Source: Siphonodentalium dalli (taxonomy: Eukaryota > Mollusca > Scaphopoda > Gadilida > Siphonodentaliidae). From it: a stretch of 64,000 nucleotides of DNA. The stretch covers positions 254,461,582-254,525,581 of the forward strand of contig CP136061.1 of the NCBI GenBank assembly GCA_032622095.1. The letters are read 5' to 3'. This document shows, one piece after another, positions 44,133 to 55,345 of the stretch. Under the pieces are notes generated by a model. That model made no database searches and was not told where the DNA came from. It saw only the letters and a list, made by a program, of their open reading frames with translations. The translations under genes were made by a program, and so were the position numbers. Every line of letters begins with the position of its first letter. The stretch's first letter is position 1.

Positions 44133-44537
44133 ATGGGTAATGTTGCTAATAAGGAACTTCTGTCTTTGAATGTGATAAATTCAGAACCCATTTTACTCCG
44201 GCATATTGTCCTGTCCCAGTCTCTGCCAGCAATCAACGATAATTGTAGGGCGATCATTTATTTATTGGCGACTTGTGAGATTAAATAACCTGATAGTGTG
44301 GCATTCTATTCACAATTGAATTGGTAACTTCTAACCAAATGATTTGCGATCAAATCGTTTCTTTCAATACACCGACTTTCGGAGTACATTCAATTTCAGC
44401 GACAGATGCGGAATTTACTTTATCAAGCCAGCCAATAACCAGAGAAAGAGAAAGAACGCACTCGGAGTAAAGTTTACGGAATTGATTTTAGTGCCGCCAA
44501 TTGAGAGAGTAATTGTTGTTTAAACCTATTGGGGTTA
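44133..44537. other. Unassigned sequence
   Basis: No gene or family recognised. Confidence 0.4.
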
Positions 44538-44545
44538 ATCACGCC

Positions 44546-44976
44546 CAAGCCTGCAAATAGTGTCTGTCATTTGCAGAATGAGGTCCCACGAGGGTGAATT
44601 TAGTGATACTATCCTGCACAGCAGGGTAGCACCACCAAATTCACCCCCTGGGGACCTCATTTTGTTTGGGCCTCATCTTCTGGGAAATATCTATTGTCTG
44701 AAATAAACATTCTTTTTAGTTACTTTTTCCCTTCTGGGAAGTTTCTATATTCCAGAACATAAAATGCATAATCGAAGTGACTAATGGGTGAACATCACGA
44801 ACTGGGGAACCTCAATCTGATCCTATGTCTCCAATATCCAATAGCAGTGGAGGCCTCAGCAGAATGCAGTCACCAGAGGGTGAATTTGGTGATGCTAGCA
44901 CGCTGTGCGGGATAGCATAACTAAATTCACCATTTGGGGACCTCATTCTGCAAATGACAGACACACTATTTGCAAA
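44546..44976. mobile_element. Family C, long copy with damaged right end
   Basis: CAAGCCTGCAAATAGTG at the left; the right arm ends CACTATTTGCAAAG without GGCTTG. Flanks ATCACGCC and a nearby ATCATGGC may be the remains of an 8-bp duplication. It provides the empty-site reference for the B insertion at 13791. Confidence 0.75.
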
Positions 44977-45287
44977 GTTAATCATGGCAATTCTTTTAAT
45001 AGAGAATTTATAATCAACGTTTCTTTTGATTAGACAGAACGTCCTTTGACTTTTGATCAGAATCGTTTGTAAAACACATCACTCAGGAATTTGTTTATTT
45101 TTCCCATTCATCGTCTGGAATCAGTCGTTAATTCCTCATCCGATGGCTTTGTTGCCGTCTTTTGACTGTTCGGATTTTTCCAATGCATGAGATGGATCAA
45201 GTGTGGAAGATTTCTATGCGTCGGACTAATAATCTGTATTTGCCCCGTGCATTCAGGCGTGTGATTGAGTTCATAACACTAAGCTTT

Positions 45288-45541
45288 CAAGCCTTGAAAT
45301 AGGGTGTCTGTCATTTGCAGAATGAGGTCCCCAGAGGGTGAATTTGGTGATGCTACCCCGCATAGTGGGCTAGCATCACCAAATTCACCCTCTGTGGACC
45401 TCATTCTGCTTACCCCTCAGCAGAATGAGGTTCCCAGTGGGTGAATTTGGTGATGCTAGCCCACTATGTGGGGTAGCATCACTAAATTCACCCTCTGGGG
45501 ACCTCATTCTGCAAATGACAGACACACTATTTCAAGGCTTG
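45288..45541. mobile_element. Family C hAT-like MITE (254 bp)
   Basis: Same structure and length as 37883-38136, including the CTCAGCAGAATGAGGTTCCC joint between hairpins. Flanks TAAGCTTT and TAAGCTGG match at 6 of 8 positions. Confidence 0.85.
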
Positions 45542-45549
45542 TAAGCTGG

Positions 45550-46095
45550 AGTGCCCTCTCATGGTCAACGACTTCTGGTGCACTAACATACCGCTATAGT
45601 CTACAAATGGTAGAGGATAAGGCCTGCTATACAATAATGGTAGAGGATAATTTTAAGGCCTGCTATACAGTAATGCCCGAAGTGTATAACCCTTTAAAGG
45701 TACCCAATCCGATCAGAATGTCCCCATATCATCAAGTTACAACAACAACAATATTTCTTCAAAATACGCTTTTGTTATCAGAATAGATTAATTACAACAA
45801 AATAATGCTAACCGCTGTCAAATATGATATAAAATTTCCCAAAACGTGTTATTTATCAACATATTGTTCACTTGCGTATCACAAAATTTGGCCGTATTAC
45901 CACTTGATTTTGTCCAAGATCATCGGTTTGACGAATCTTTTTTGGGCCACAAATAATTATACATTTTGAGAAATAACAAATTTCAAAAATTGATATCTGA
46001 TCACTCTGAGCATTGATAGGTGGGTTCCTCGACTCGAATCAAATATTTTTCACCACCGAAGTCAAAGAAATGGTAATTTAGGAGCGTTAATTTGG
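45550..46095. other. Unassigned sequence
   Basis: A short direct repeat GGTAGAGGATAA...AAGGCCTGCTATACA at 45608-45670 ends in a B-like TACAGTAATGCCC stub. No gene. Confidence 0.4.
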
Positions 46096-46131
46096 ATAAT
46101 GCATCTTTAACCACAGCAGAATTAACCCTTT

Positions 46132-47705
46132 ACCCAACAGAACGGCCCTGTGCCAATGCATTCTCTTATATATGCGAGTCGACCATAGGTCGCCTCGCAT
46201 ATATAAGAGAATGCATTGGCTTAACACATTAAAAATTAAAAAATTGTTAAAGAATGTAAGAAACGAGAGGCCGATCACGATCGGCAGATGTTTAACCCAT
46301 CCCTTGGCGATAGTAAATTGTTAAGATCAGAATCATAATCTTTTAATGTTGAATTATAGAGTATACTGTTATGATCTAAAGTAGTATATGACAAATGTAC
46401 ATAATAACCAGTAATAACACAAATTATTGGAATGTATGAGTCAATATAGAAGGGTTAATATAACATCTAAACTCTAGAGCCTGTCACCACTATCATAGTG
46501 TGAGCAGTTCTATTCATGTTGTTGCAAATTGCCATGTGAGATATCAAAATAATATAATTATTTATTTAATGGAAAAGGTTAAAAGACATGGAATGGGTAA
46601 AAGGGGTTAAATCACCTATCTCTGCCCTGTTTGATCCAATGTAGTCCCATCATCCAAGGACTTAGAGAGCTCCATTGGTCTAGTTAAATAAATTCACCTG
46701 GCTAAGTTGTGGTTAAAAAGATAGCTAAATCAATTTATCCAATAATTCACTGTGTCTCTTATACAGACCTAACATATGAGGGCTATAACTCTCAAAGCAA
46801 TAAACTATATTGTCTTTTATCTTGCTCACAGAGAAGCAGGTATTCATTAATTGTAAGTTACTTGGGTTATAATCTGGATAATTCTTAGTTTAAAAAGGGC
46901 CATATCTCTGGTATAACAAATTGGATCTAACCCATATTCAAACTCGTTCTGTATTTTGAGTTGAGAAACTCACATACCAAATTTGGTTCCTATCAGATGA
47001 AAAATGGTTGATTTATCGAAGTACATGTATGTGTGAATCATATGTCAAAGGACCATAACACCATTAAACAAAATCCGATCAAACCCATATTCGAAATCAA
47101 TCTGTATGTTGGTCTGAGAAACTCATACACCAAATTTGGTTCCAATCAGATAAAAAATGTTTGAGTTATGGCAGAATTCATTAATTCTAAGTCGAAAAAG
47201 GGCCATAACTCCGTAATAAAAAGTCGGATCAAACCCATATTCGAACTCGATCTGTATTTTGGGCTGAAAACCCCACATACAAAATTTGGTTTTGATCAGG
47301 TAAAAAATGTTTGAGTTATCGCATTACACGTAAAGTGTCTACGGACGGACAGACGGACGGACAGACGGACGGACGGACGGACGCACGACGAGTGGTCAAT
47401 CCGGACAACGACACTATGTTTACCATACATGGTATGGGTAAACATAAAAATGGTAAAAAGTGTTAAAAAAAGATTTTTTTTAGGCCAATGCATTCTCTTA
47501 TATATGCGAGGCGACCTATGATCGACTCGCATATATAAGAGAATGCATTGGCACAGGGCATAACTGTAACCATCACAATGTGGTCAAGGAGCCGGTTTCA
47601 ATAATATCCATATTTGTATGGTTCTATTGAGACAGACCGAATATATTTTAGGCTGTTGAAGCTTTATTTGGCCGGTTTTGGCCGTTTTGTTGGGTAAAGG
47701 GTTAA
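46132..47705 (-). mobile_element. Long family A element carrying M (1574 bp)
   Basis: TTAA flanks; family A ends; two hairpins; complete M (46263-47446) in the spacer at the same position as in 30820-32545. Small indels in M (for example the shorter unit set near 47200) account for the length difference. The target is a TTAA in a B element. Confidence 0.88.
46263..47446 (+). repeat. Repeat M, second complete copy
   Basis: ACGAGAGGCCGATCACGATC to CATGGTATGGGTAAACAT. The (ACGG)n tract at 47340-47385 is of different length from the first copy. One CCATAACTC unit fewer than in 30960-32283. Confidence 0.55.
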
Positions 47706-47924
47706 GGGAAATTTTTCAGAATTTAGTCGGAAATATCACCAAGAGCTTTCCGATGAATGGCAGCAAAATATATTTAGGGGTCGATTATTTAGGACATTAA
47801 TGTATATGAAAGCACACATGCTGGATCTGGGCAAAAGCTTCTGTTGTGCTGTATAGAATGAAAGTAAAGGTCTTGTATTGTGTAGGTGAAATAATTTTCA
47901 TTTCAAACATTTTACCAATAAATG

Positions 47925-48358
47925 TGGGCTGCAGGGGGTGCAGATGGATTCAAATTTGAAATCCAAGATGATTGCTGGCACCCATGTTTTATAACAAATT
48001 ATGCAATAATCGATGGCTCAAATCTAGAGGTCACCCCGAATATCCATATGAAATTTGGTGACGATTGGATGAGGGATGTGGCCTAGCTGTAGGTTGTGCC
48101 AAAGGATTTAGTCAGGCAAAGAGTAAAATCCAAAATGGCCACTGGCAGCTATGTTTTTTAACGAATTTCGGCAATAATTGATGGCTCCCATCTAGGTCAC
48201 CTCAAAGATCCATATAAAGTTGGTGATAATCGGATGAGGGATGCAGCCTGTAGGGTGAATTGTTGACAGATGCACGCATGCACAGACGTCTGCATGGACG
48301 GAGGACACAAACCCACGTATGGCAATAGCTCAAACTTCACAAAGTAAAGTTGAGCTAA
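47925..48358 (+). repeat. Dispersed repeat L, two-unit copy
   Basis: GAAATCCAAGATGATTGCTG and GTAAAATCCAAAATGGCCAC units, then GCACGCATGCACAGACG and GTAAAGTTGAGCTAA at the end. Confidence 0.65.
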
Positions 48359-49159
48359 TAACAGGCAATAAACTAGCTTGAACATTATAATATGACAAAT
48401 CCTTGTATGTTTATGGGAAACTTAATATACATGACAAATCATTTTATACATTTCCACATAGCCTGTGCATTCTGTGCCACCAGTATTGTGTGGGAAAATT
48501 CTTATTAAGCCGCTTTTCACTAATCTCCTTGTTTGACTTTCTAAAGGGCCTTTTGGTCCACCTGCCAGTGCAATACTCTGAATTTTTCTCCGTCATTCTA
48601 GATAATTGGATTTGATGGAGTGTCCCGTAGCTAGTGGGGAGTGATATATTGGCCGTGTAACGGGAACAAAATCAGGAGTCCATAAGTTTTGATAACTTTA
48701 TATTTTTATAAGTCTCTGTCGATAATCACAATATATAGGTGGATGAACAGAGGTGTTGGTGGTAGCAAGGTTCCAGGATAAGTCAAATCCTCGCTCTAAA
48801 GAACGGGTAGTTATTTTCTAGTTTCGGTGGTATCATGTGTCCATATAAGGTCTGAGATACCATGATACCCTTGTCTATGACGTGTATCATACTATTGTTT
48901 ACTATAGAATGTATAATACAACCGATCAAGTACCGCTTAAGCATTTCTATACATGGTTTGCGCTATAGGGGCAGCAGGTCACTGTTAGGGTCCTTTCCCC
49001 CCTCACCCATTCCCCTCGACATATATTCCCCTACCTGTCAGATACGCAGATTAAAGCCTACATCACCTGAGTACCTGATACTAAATAAAACCAACAGGGA
49101 GTGATAAACTAAGGTAATTTTATTTGCTGACTAGTGAACCATTCTGCATGAAAACAATG
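48359..49159. other. Unassigned sequence
   Basis: No repeat family recognised. Frames of 70 and 80 codons (48403-48615, 48862-49104) have no domain. Unique sequence or an exon cannot be excluded. Confidence 0.4.
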
Positions 49160-49655
49160 CTTTATCAGGGCTACACAAATCGATAATTATTTATCAGGGC
49201 TCACAAATCAGGGCTACACAAATCAGGGCTACACAAATCGATAATTATTTTTCAGGGCTACACAAATCGATAATTATTTTTCAGGGCTACACAAATCGAT
49301 AATTATTTTTCAGGGCTACACAAATCGATAATTATTTTTCAGGGCTACACAAATCGATAATTATTTTTCAGGGCTACACAAATCGATAATTATTTTTCAG
49401 GGCTACACAAATCGATAATTATTTTTCAGGGCTACACAAATCGATAATTATTTTTCAGAGCTACACAAATCGATAATTATTTTTCAGAGCTACACAAATC
49501 GATAATTATTTTTCAGAGCTACACAAATCGATAATTATTTTTCAGAGCTACACAAATCGATAATTATTTTTCAGAGCTACACAAATCGATAATTATTTTT
49601 CAGGGCTACACAAATCGATAATTATTTTTCAGGGCTACACAAATCGATAATTATT
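49160..49655. repeat. 29-bp tandem array, ~17 units
   Basis: The unit is GGGCTACACAAATCGATAAT TATTTTTCA, nearly identical throughout. Five consecutive units (49457-49573) carry GAGCTAC in place of GGGCTAC. The left edge has shortened units (TCAGGGCTACACAAA). Confidence 0.95.
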
Positions 49656-49725
49656 GCCTTATTCTGAAAGATATCGAAGCGGATATCACTAAAAGCTTAG
49701 AGCCATGTGGTTGATTCTGCCTGGT

Positions 49726-49942
49726 TACTGTTATGCCCTAATTAATCGACTCCATAACCACAGCATAATTATGGGTAACTTTTCATGATTTAGTCGGAAA
49801 TATGGCTCGTTGCCATTCATCGGAAAGCTCCCCACGAGAGCTTTCCGATGAATGGCAACAAGCCATATTTCCGACTAAATCCTGAAAAGTTACCCATAAT
49901 TCTGCTGTGGTTAAAGAGTCGATTAATTAGGGCATTATTGTA
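49726..49942. mobile_element. Family B hairpin MITE, full length
   Basis: TA-CTGTTATGCCCTAATTAATC and GGGCATTATTG-TA: 217 bp with a few arm mismatches. Confidence 0.88.
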
Positions 49943-50091
49943 CATCGCGATTATGTTCTGACTGGTTCTGTTCTATGATTATATAGACAAGATCCATGCA
50001 GAGGTCTATACAATATCAGTGTTTATATTCAGTGCCAAATGACAACACCCCTATATTTAAAATTGTTAAAAATAAAACAAAATTTCATTCC

Positions 50092-50216
50092 TTAACCCTT
50101 TCAGTGCCAAGTCCAATTTTTGTATCAACCCATATTTCCTTGATTATTTTTCAAATTTATTGATTATAATAATGTGATACATTGATGGAAATCGGACTTG
50201 GCACTGAAAGGGTTAA
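50092..50216. mobile_element. Family E short form lacking the hairpin (125 bp)
   Basis: TTAA flanks CCCTTTCAGTGCCAAGTCC and GGACTTGGCACTGAAAGGG, a 19-bp perfect inverted repeat. It contains TTTTTGTATCAACCCATAT, which normally precedes the hairpin, but no hairpin. The right TTAA is the start of an F element, as at 39131. Confidence 0.85.
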
Positions 50217-50572
50217 AGACATATTATGTACTTGTTCAGGCTGATGAAACTGACAAGTTAGTATTCAGGTGCTACGCCAATTGGAGGAATGTAATATTCT
50301 ACTAACATAGCCGAAAATCTCTAACAAAATGACCGTCCCACTCCATAGAAAACATAGTCTGAACTACGCGTAAATGTAAATATATCCTTCAATTCGGGAC
50401 GCAACTATCGGTGATAAAGTAACGAAAACTATTTTGCCACCGAGAGTCAGTGTATTCAATTAATATATAATGACAGTGTGTATTGCCAATTTGGATGTGA
50501 TATATTTGTAAAAATATCTACTTTGAGCAAGATTATTCTTCATTTCTATTTGATCACCCTACATCACTTTAA
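50213..50572 (+). mobile_element. Family F element
   Basis: TTAAAGACATATTATGTACT to ACATCACTTTAA; the CCGGAGTGTTTC part of the terminal unit is deleted. Confidence 0.75.
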
Positions 50573-50737
50573 CATCATCCACTTATATTAAAATACCGTA
50601 GACATTCACCAATTGGCTTAAATTATGAACTGATTTACTAAATACTAATAGATATTCACAGTTTGTTGATGGATGGAGATTTCCCCCACCAGCTACAGGG
50701 GTACCAATCCCCCAACCCCTAGCAGAAACCCTGCTAT

Positions 50738-50796
50738 ACTTAATACTCATTGATGAGTAGTTACCTTAGGAAATGTTCAGATAATAAGAGCAACAA
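50738..50796 (-). repeat. N unit fragment
   Basis: ACTCATTGATGAGTAGTTAC CTTAGGAAATGTTCAGATAA is one reversed 68-bp unit, a solitary relative of the array at 39.8-44.1 kb. Confidence 0.6.
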
Positions 50797-50799
50797 GCA

Positions 50800-51402
50800 A
50801 CAGTATTATATGATCATTAATTTTCTCCCACAAACCCACATGCCAGTTGATAAATCACGATATTAACCCGGCACGAGGTTAATTACAATAAATATTTGTT
50901 GCGTCACACATGAGAGGTCGCTGTCCAATCACATTATGCTTAGCGTTTGCAACTAGCCAATCAAAATTGCTTATACATAACGTTGATTTGCGGAAGAGAT
51001 CGAGTTTCATTAAATTTGTTGTTTGTTGAACATATTTGTCTCTTCAGCTGCCACAGTAGTACTCTCTTGGGCTGCCAGGAAACGAATACCACTAGATCAT
51101 ATAATAAAACACTTGTTGAATTGTTTCGAGGTTGACTTGAAGATTTATCAACCTGCGGCCTCGGTGAATATTGAAGATGCATAATCTGATTAAGTGCACC
51201 TCAATTACTATTTATTTGGATTTGGGGGGTAAAAAATATTTGATACGAGGAACCCACATATCAAAGCTCAGAGTTATTAGATATAAATTTTTGAAATCTA
51301 TTACTTTTCACCATCGAGACTTATTAGTGGCCCAGTAAAAAGTGGACGAGCCGATGGACTCGGACCAAATTGCGGATGAAGATGGATAACTCTAAAAAGA
51401 GT
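50800..51402. other. Unassigned sequence
   Basis: Overlapping frames on both strands (50947-51182) without a domain; no gene called. Confidence 0.4.
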
Positions 51403-51540
51403 GATCACTGCTGAGACCATTAATACTGCTGACAAGGGTTAACTACGTCCTTGCTTGATAGTGCTATAACAGTGATCACCGCTGAGTCCATTAATACTGT
51501 TGATATGGGTTAACTACAGTGTACATCCTTGCTTGATGTA
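51403..51540. repeat. ~72-bp repeat, two tandem units
   Basis: GTGATCACTGCTGAGACCAT, ACAAGGGTTAACTACGTCC and TTGCTTGATAGTGCTATAAC occur twice here and twice again at 52149-52265. Confidence 0.7.
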
Positions 51541-51819
51541 CAGGGACCGCAATGGAATTAAGTTCTCATTTAGAGAACTTTTTGCGTTATCACTGATGGT
51601 CTCAGGTCGCATGAGTATTTCTATTTTATACAGATTTCTGCCACATAATTTATCATATATTCTGAAGGCAACCTCTATAAAATGAATTAATTCTTGAGAA
51701 AATTGATATATTCTCTTATATATCAATTATTTGCACAGTTTGAACTTTATCTGTCTCATCAGAACCCTACATATAACATATGTATATTTAATATAAATTA
51801 ATATAATTATAATATTATA

Positions 51820-52036
51820 TACAGTAATGCTCTAAGTAATCGTCTCCTTAACCACAGAAGAATTATGGGTAATTTTTCAGGATTTAGTCGGAAAAATGGC
51901 TTGTTGCCATTCATCGGAAAGCTCTCGGCGAGTGCTTTCCGATGAATGGCAACAAGCCATATTTCCGACTAAATCCTGAAAAATTACCCATAATTCTGCT
52001 GTGGTTAAGGAGTCGATTACTTAGAGCATTACTGTA
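51820..52036. mobile_element. Family B hairpin MITE, full length
   Basis: TA-CAGTAATGCTCTAAGTAATC to GAGCATTACTG-TA. It lies between the two blocks of the ~72-bp repeat in an AT-rich target. Confidence 0.9.
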
Positions 52037-52148
52037 TACTGTTATGTATCCTATTTACTCAAATTGTAAACATACCCATAGTATGTGTATCATGTACCAT
52101 GTGATATAACCTGAACCATTGAATAAATATAATCTAATCTAATTGATA

Positions 52149-52265
52149 GCCTTATAATGGTGATCACAGCAGAGTCCATTAATACCGCTGACAAGGGTTA
52201 ACTACATCCTTGCTTGATAGCGCTATAACAGTGATCACATCTGAGTCCATTAATACCATTGATAT
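52149..52265. repeat. ~72-bp repeat, second block
   Basis: Same unit as 51403-51540 in the same orientation, with CATCCTTGCTTGATAGCGCT and TGAGTCCATTAATACC. Confidence 0.7.
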
Positions 52266-52578
52266 TCATTATTAGCAGAAACAACTAAATGGGATTGTGG
52301 GCGGCCACTCAGATATGAAAACATTGTTGTAAATTCAAACCACCATCTCAATATCAGAGCGTCAGTTTGGCCGATTGATTTATCATGCCATAGTGACACT
52401 ACATTAGTCGGTCTGGCTATCTGTTTTACCCAATGTAAATATTATATCCTCAATGCTGATTTTACGCTAATGTCAGTTATGTTTTGTCTCTGGTTAAAAC
52501 ACATTTGGCAGGCCTGGCTTTCAGCATTCCATTGAAGATTCTATAAATCATGACCAAGCTTTTGATTGGCTGATCAGT

Positions 52579-52740
52579 TGCAATAGTGTGTCTGACATTT
52601 ACAGAATGAGATCCCCAGAGGGTGAATTCAGTGATGCTATCCACCACAGTGGGCTATCATCACCAAATTCACCCTCTGGGGACCTCATTCTGCTTAGGCT
52701 GCATCTTCTGGGAAGTATATATAGTCTCAAATTATCTAAT
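52579..52740. mobile_element. Family C left part
   Basis: CAATAGTGTGTCTGACATTT, the hairpin core and the central CTTCTGGGAAGTATATATAG; both termini missing. Frames of 62-64 codons read opposite arms. Confidence 0.65.
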
Positions 52741-52806
52741 TTGGATACAAGTCCTAATTTTATGAATAAATTATAATTACCTGCTATGTCCATTCAGATA
52801 CTAATC

Positions 52807-53181
52807 TTAAAGACATATTATGTACTTGTGCGGGTGCGTGAAAGTGATAGGTTAATATTCAACTGCTATGCCAACTGGGGGAATGTAGCATTCTACTAAC
52901 ATCACCGAAGATCTCAAGCAAATCGACCGTACCATTCCATAGAAAACATTGTCTGAACTACGCTCAATTGTAAATATTTACTACTCGAATCGGGACGCTT
53001 CTATCGGCGATAAACTAGCGAAAACGTTTTTGACATCGGCAGTCACTGCATTTAATTAATATATAAGAATGACGGTGTCTATTGTCAATTTAAATATAAT
53101 ATTTGTAAAAATAACTACTTTGAAAAAGATTATTCTCCATTTCTATTTCGTCACCCACCGAAGTGTTTCACATCACTTTAA
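52807..53181 (+). mobile_element. Family F element, single-unit form without E
   Basis: TTAAAGACATATTATGTACT to CATCACTTTAA, full length. No E element precedes it, so it is the unoccupied reference for the E/F junctions at 39131 and 50213. Confidence 0.82.
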
Positions 53182-53736
53182 GCTTACCGGATTTATGCTG
53201 AGCTGTCAGTCCGCTTACCGTTCCGTGTTTTTGAATAACCGGAAGCGAAAATACCATGCAATATCCTAATCTAGTCATTCATCAGGCGAACAATAAGCTG
53301 CCTAAAATGCTAACTTGGTTTAAACAATATTTTATTTGAACACTAAACAGAACAGAAATACAAACAAAAAATACATAACATATAATCTCAAATTGTTCAA
53401 AAGAGGATTGAGCAACAAGGTTGGGGGCTTTTGTTAAGTCCTATCCTCAGTAAATAAATGTTACCCCAATAGATACCATTGGGGTATAGCAGATGGGTTT
53501 GGTTCTGTATGGTCCGAATAATAAAGTTTATAGATGAAGGGATAGGAAAGAGAAAGGGAAAGGGAGTGCAGGTAGTAGTTGAAAAGGGGTAGATAAACTT
53601 ACCATTAACATCAGGATAAGATATGTCACGGAGAATATTGTATCATGTTAAATTGATCACCATTTATTGTCACAAGCCAATGAAGAATCTAAATTCAAAA
53701 CAAATGCTAACTTCATAGGGGAGGATGGGTGGGCCA
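53182..53736. other. Unassigned sequence
   Basis: It contains GTTACCCCAATAGATACCATTGGGGTA, a short inverted repeat near 53460. No gene. Confidence 0.4.
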
Positions 53737-53845
53737 TGGACATATCAGGTAATTATAATTTATTCATAAATTTAGGACTTGTGTCCAAATTAGATAATTT
53801 TATTTCACAAATTAGCAATTACCGGATATGTCCATTGATTTAGAT
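53737..53845. mobile_element. Small inverted-repeat element (~105 bp)
   Basis: GGACATATCAGGTAATTATAA at the left and AATTACCGGATATGTCC at the right are inverted. Much of its sequence is also present inverted at 52735-52797. Confidence 0.5.
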
Positions 53846-54767
53846 AATCTTTAGACTTCAGAGCTCACTTTATTTTGCTGTGGCCTGATGAAGTTTGCAG
53901 AAGTTTTGTGGATCATCCGTACAGTTCTATCCCAATATATACAGTCCAGATTCCATACATGTATAGTATGTATTCCAATCGCATATACAGGGTATACAGT
54001 TTGACATGTACATGAATGTACTAGTACCTCCCTCTCTTTTCCTGGTATATGTGCATATATGTACCAATGCGCAAAATTCCAGGTTCGTCGACTTAAAGAG
54101 TAAACGAAAACCAATGTCTGCCATACATGTATATTCTTTGATTGAGACCAATCTGCATGCTAAATAGTTCTAGAAATAGGCATTCCTTTAAATCAATGCC
54201 CATGATTCGAAGGACCAATACTCATAATTGGGTGTCCTCCCATTTTTAGCTTTCTCTTTTGTCTGTGTTGGAATGTCAGAGACAAAGCCTATTTATGACT
54301 GTACATGTACAATCCAATAGGATATAGTTGGCAATTTATGTGGTTCATTTGTTGCTAAGAACAAATTTTCTTCCCTTGCTTAGAACAATAATGTTCTGTC
54401 CTTTCCACAAATTACATGTTAGGATGCTACATGTACATGTACATGTATATCCAAAGGTCCAAAAGGTACCTCTTGATAAATGAGTTTAGTATTTGAGCAA
54501 GTCCCATTTGGTTGTTAATGCATTATGATATGTGGATGTGGACCAATAGGTACCGGTATGTCCCCACTGGTGGAAGAGAAGCTGATTGATAATATCTCAT
54601 ATAGTTTGATAATGTTACCGAGAAGTAAATAATTCAGCCAAATTAGCAATCCATTAAAAAAGGCTTTATCGGTATCAAAATGTCGTGGTGACAAAACTGG
54701 TGTTTTTCCTGGAGAATTCATTTTCTCCTATGCCTAACATATTTTTCCTTCACACCAGTATTAAACA
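53846..54767. other. Unassigned sequence upstream of the GIY-YIG ORF
   Basis: No reverse-transcriptase motif was found in any frame here. CCTGATGAAGTTTGCAGAAG at 53884 recalls the conserved tail of GIY-YIG retroelements. A TACATGTACATGTACATGTA tract lies at 54430. No promoter can be assigned. Confidence 0.4.
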
Positions 54768-55345
54768 ATGGCTACTTTTGTACCATACAGTATATTGGCC
54801 AGCGAATCGGAGACAGCACTATTAAACAGTGTATCAGACACAACTGTCTTGTCTGTCACAACGGACACCAACAGACCGAAAAAACGATCCCGCACGGTAG
54901 AGGAACCGAGCAGATACATCAAAGCCAGCATCACAGATGCGCATATCTCAACATACAGAACCATACGCAATATCACGACAAAGAAAATCAGACTTGCTCT
55001 CCAACAGGAATTCCTCAAATCATGCGTTTCCCACGGAGTCAGTCCAAGAGGACTATCCATCATCCTACCCAAACCTAAGGGGCTCATATGTATCTATCTA
55101 CTCACTTGCAACAAATGCAACTCCCAATACGTAGGGAGACTAAGCGTAAATTTATAACACGCCTATCAGAACACCTGGCTGATATTACACACAACAGAGA
55201 TACGACAGTAGCATACCACTTCAATCTACCAAACCACGATACAAGTGATCTTCGTCATCGGGTCATTGAGATAATGAACTGTGACCCAGAGAGCGAATCG
55301 GGGAAACCAAACCAATCCACTGTATTTTCGCCCTCCGAACACTGA
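54768..55345 (+). pseudogene. GIY-YIG endonuclease ORF, Penelope-like, frameshifted
   Basis: ORF of 129 codons from ATG 54768, then a -1 frame break in the G run at 55134-55136, after which homology continues to about 55295 in the frame of the 55088 ORF. Visible: a basic PKKRSR at residues 37-42; EFLKSCVSHGVSPRGL at 81-96, like the N-terminal region of Penelope-type ORFs; LICIYLLTC with CNKC (Cys114, Cys117); and YVG at 121-123. The other frame gives ETKRKF, RLSEHLADI with the likely catalytic Arg, and HFNLPNH. The two Cys between GIY and YIG plus the His pair are characteristic of Penelope-like elements, where the enzyme nicks target DNA for reverse transcription. No reverse transcriptase lies between the N-terminal-like part and the endonuclease, so this looks like an internally deleted, dead copy. 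The stop TGA at 55343 falls in the first satellite unit. A stand-alone domesticated GIY-YIG gene is less likely given the frame break. Confidence 0.65.

Larger units (their letters stand above)
46096..47804. mobile_element. Degraded family B MITE split by long family A
   Basis: Left piece TTTAACCACAGCAGAA (ending 46131) and right piece GGGAAATTTTTCAGAATTTAGTC...TTAGGACATTAATG-TA (47706-47804). Joined across the A element they restore the order CAGAA-TTAA-GGGAAATTTTTC, against CAGAATTATGGGTAATTTTTC in other B copies. Confidence 0.8.

Noticed and set aside
54761-55087. 108-codon minus-strand frame opposite the GIY-YIG ORF
   Set aside because: Shadow of the plus-strand ORF, with no domain of its own.
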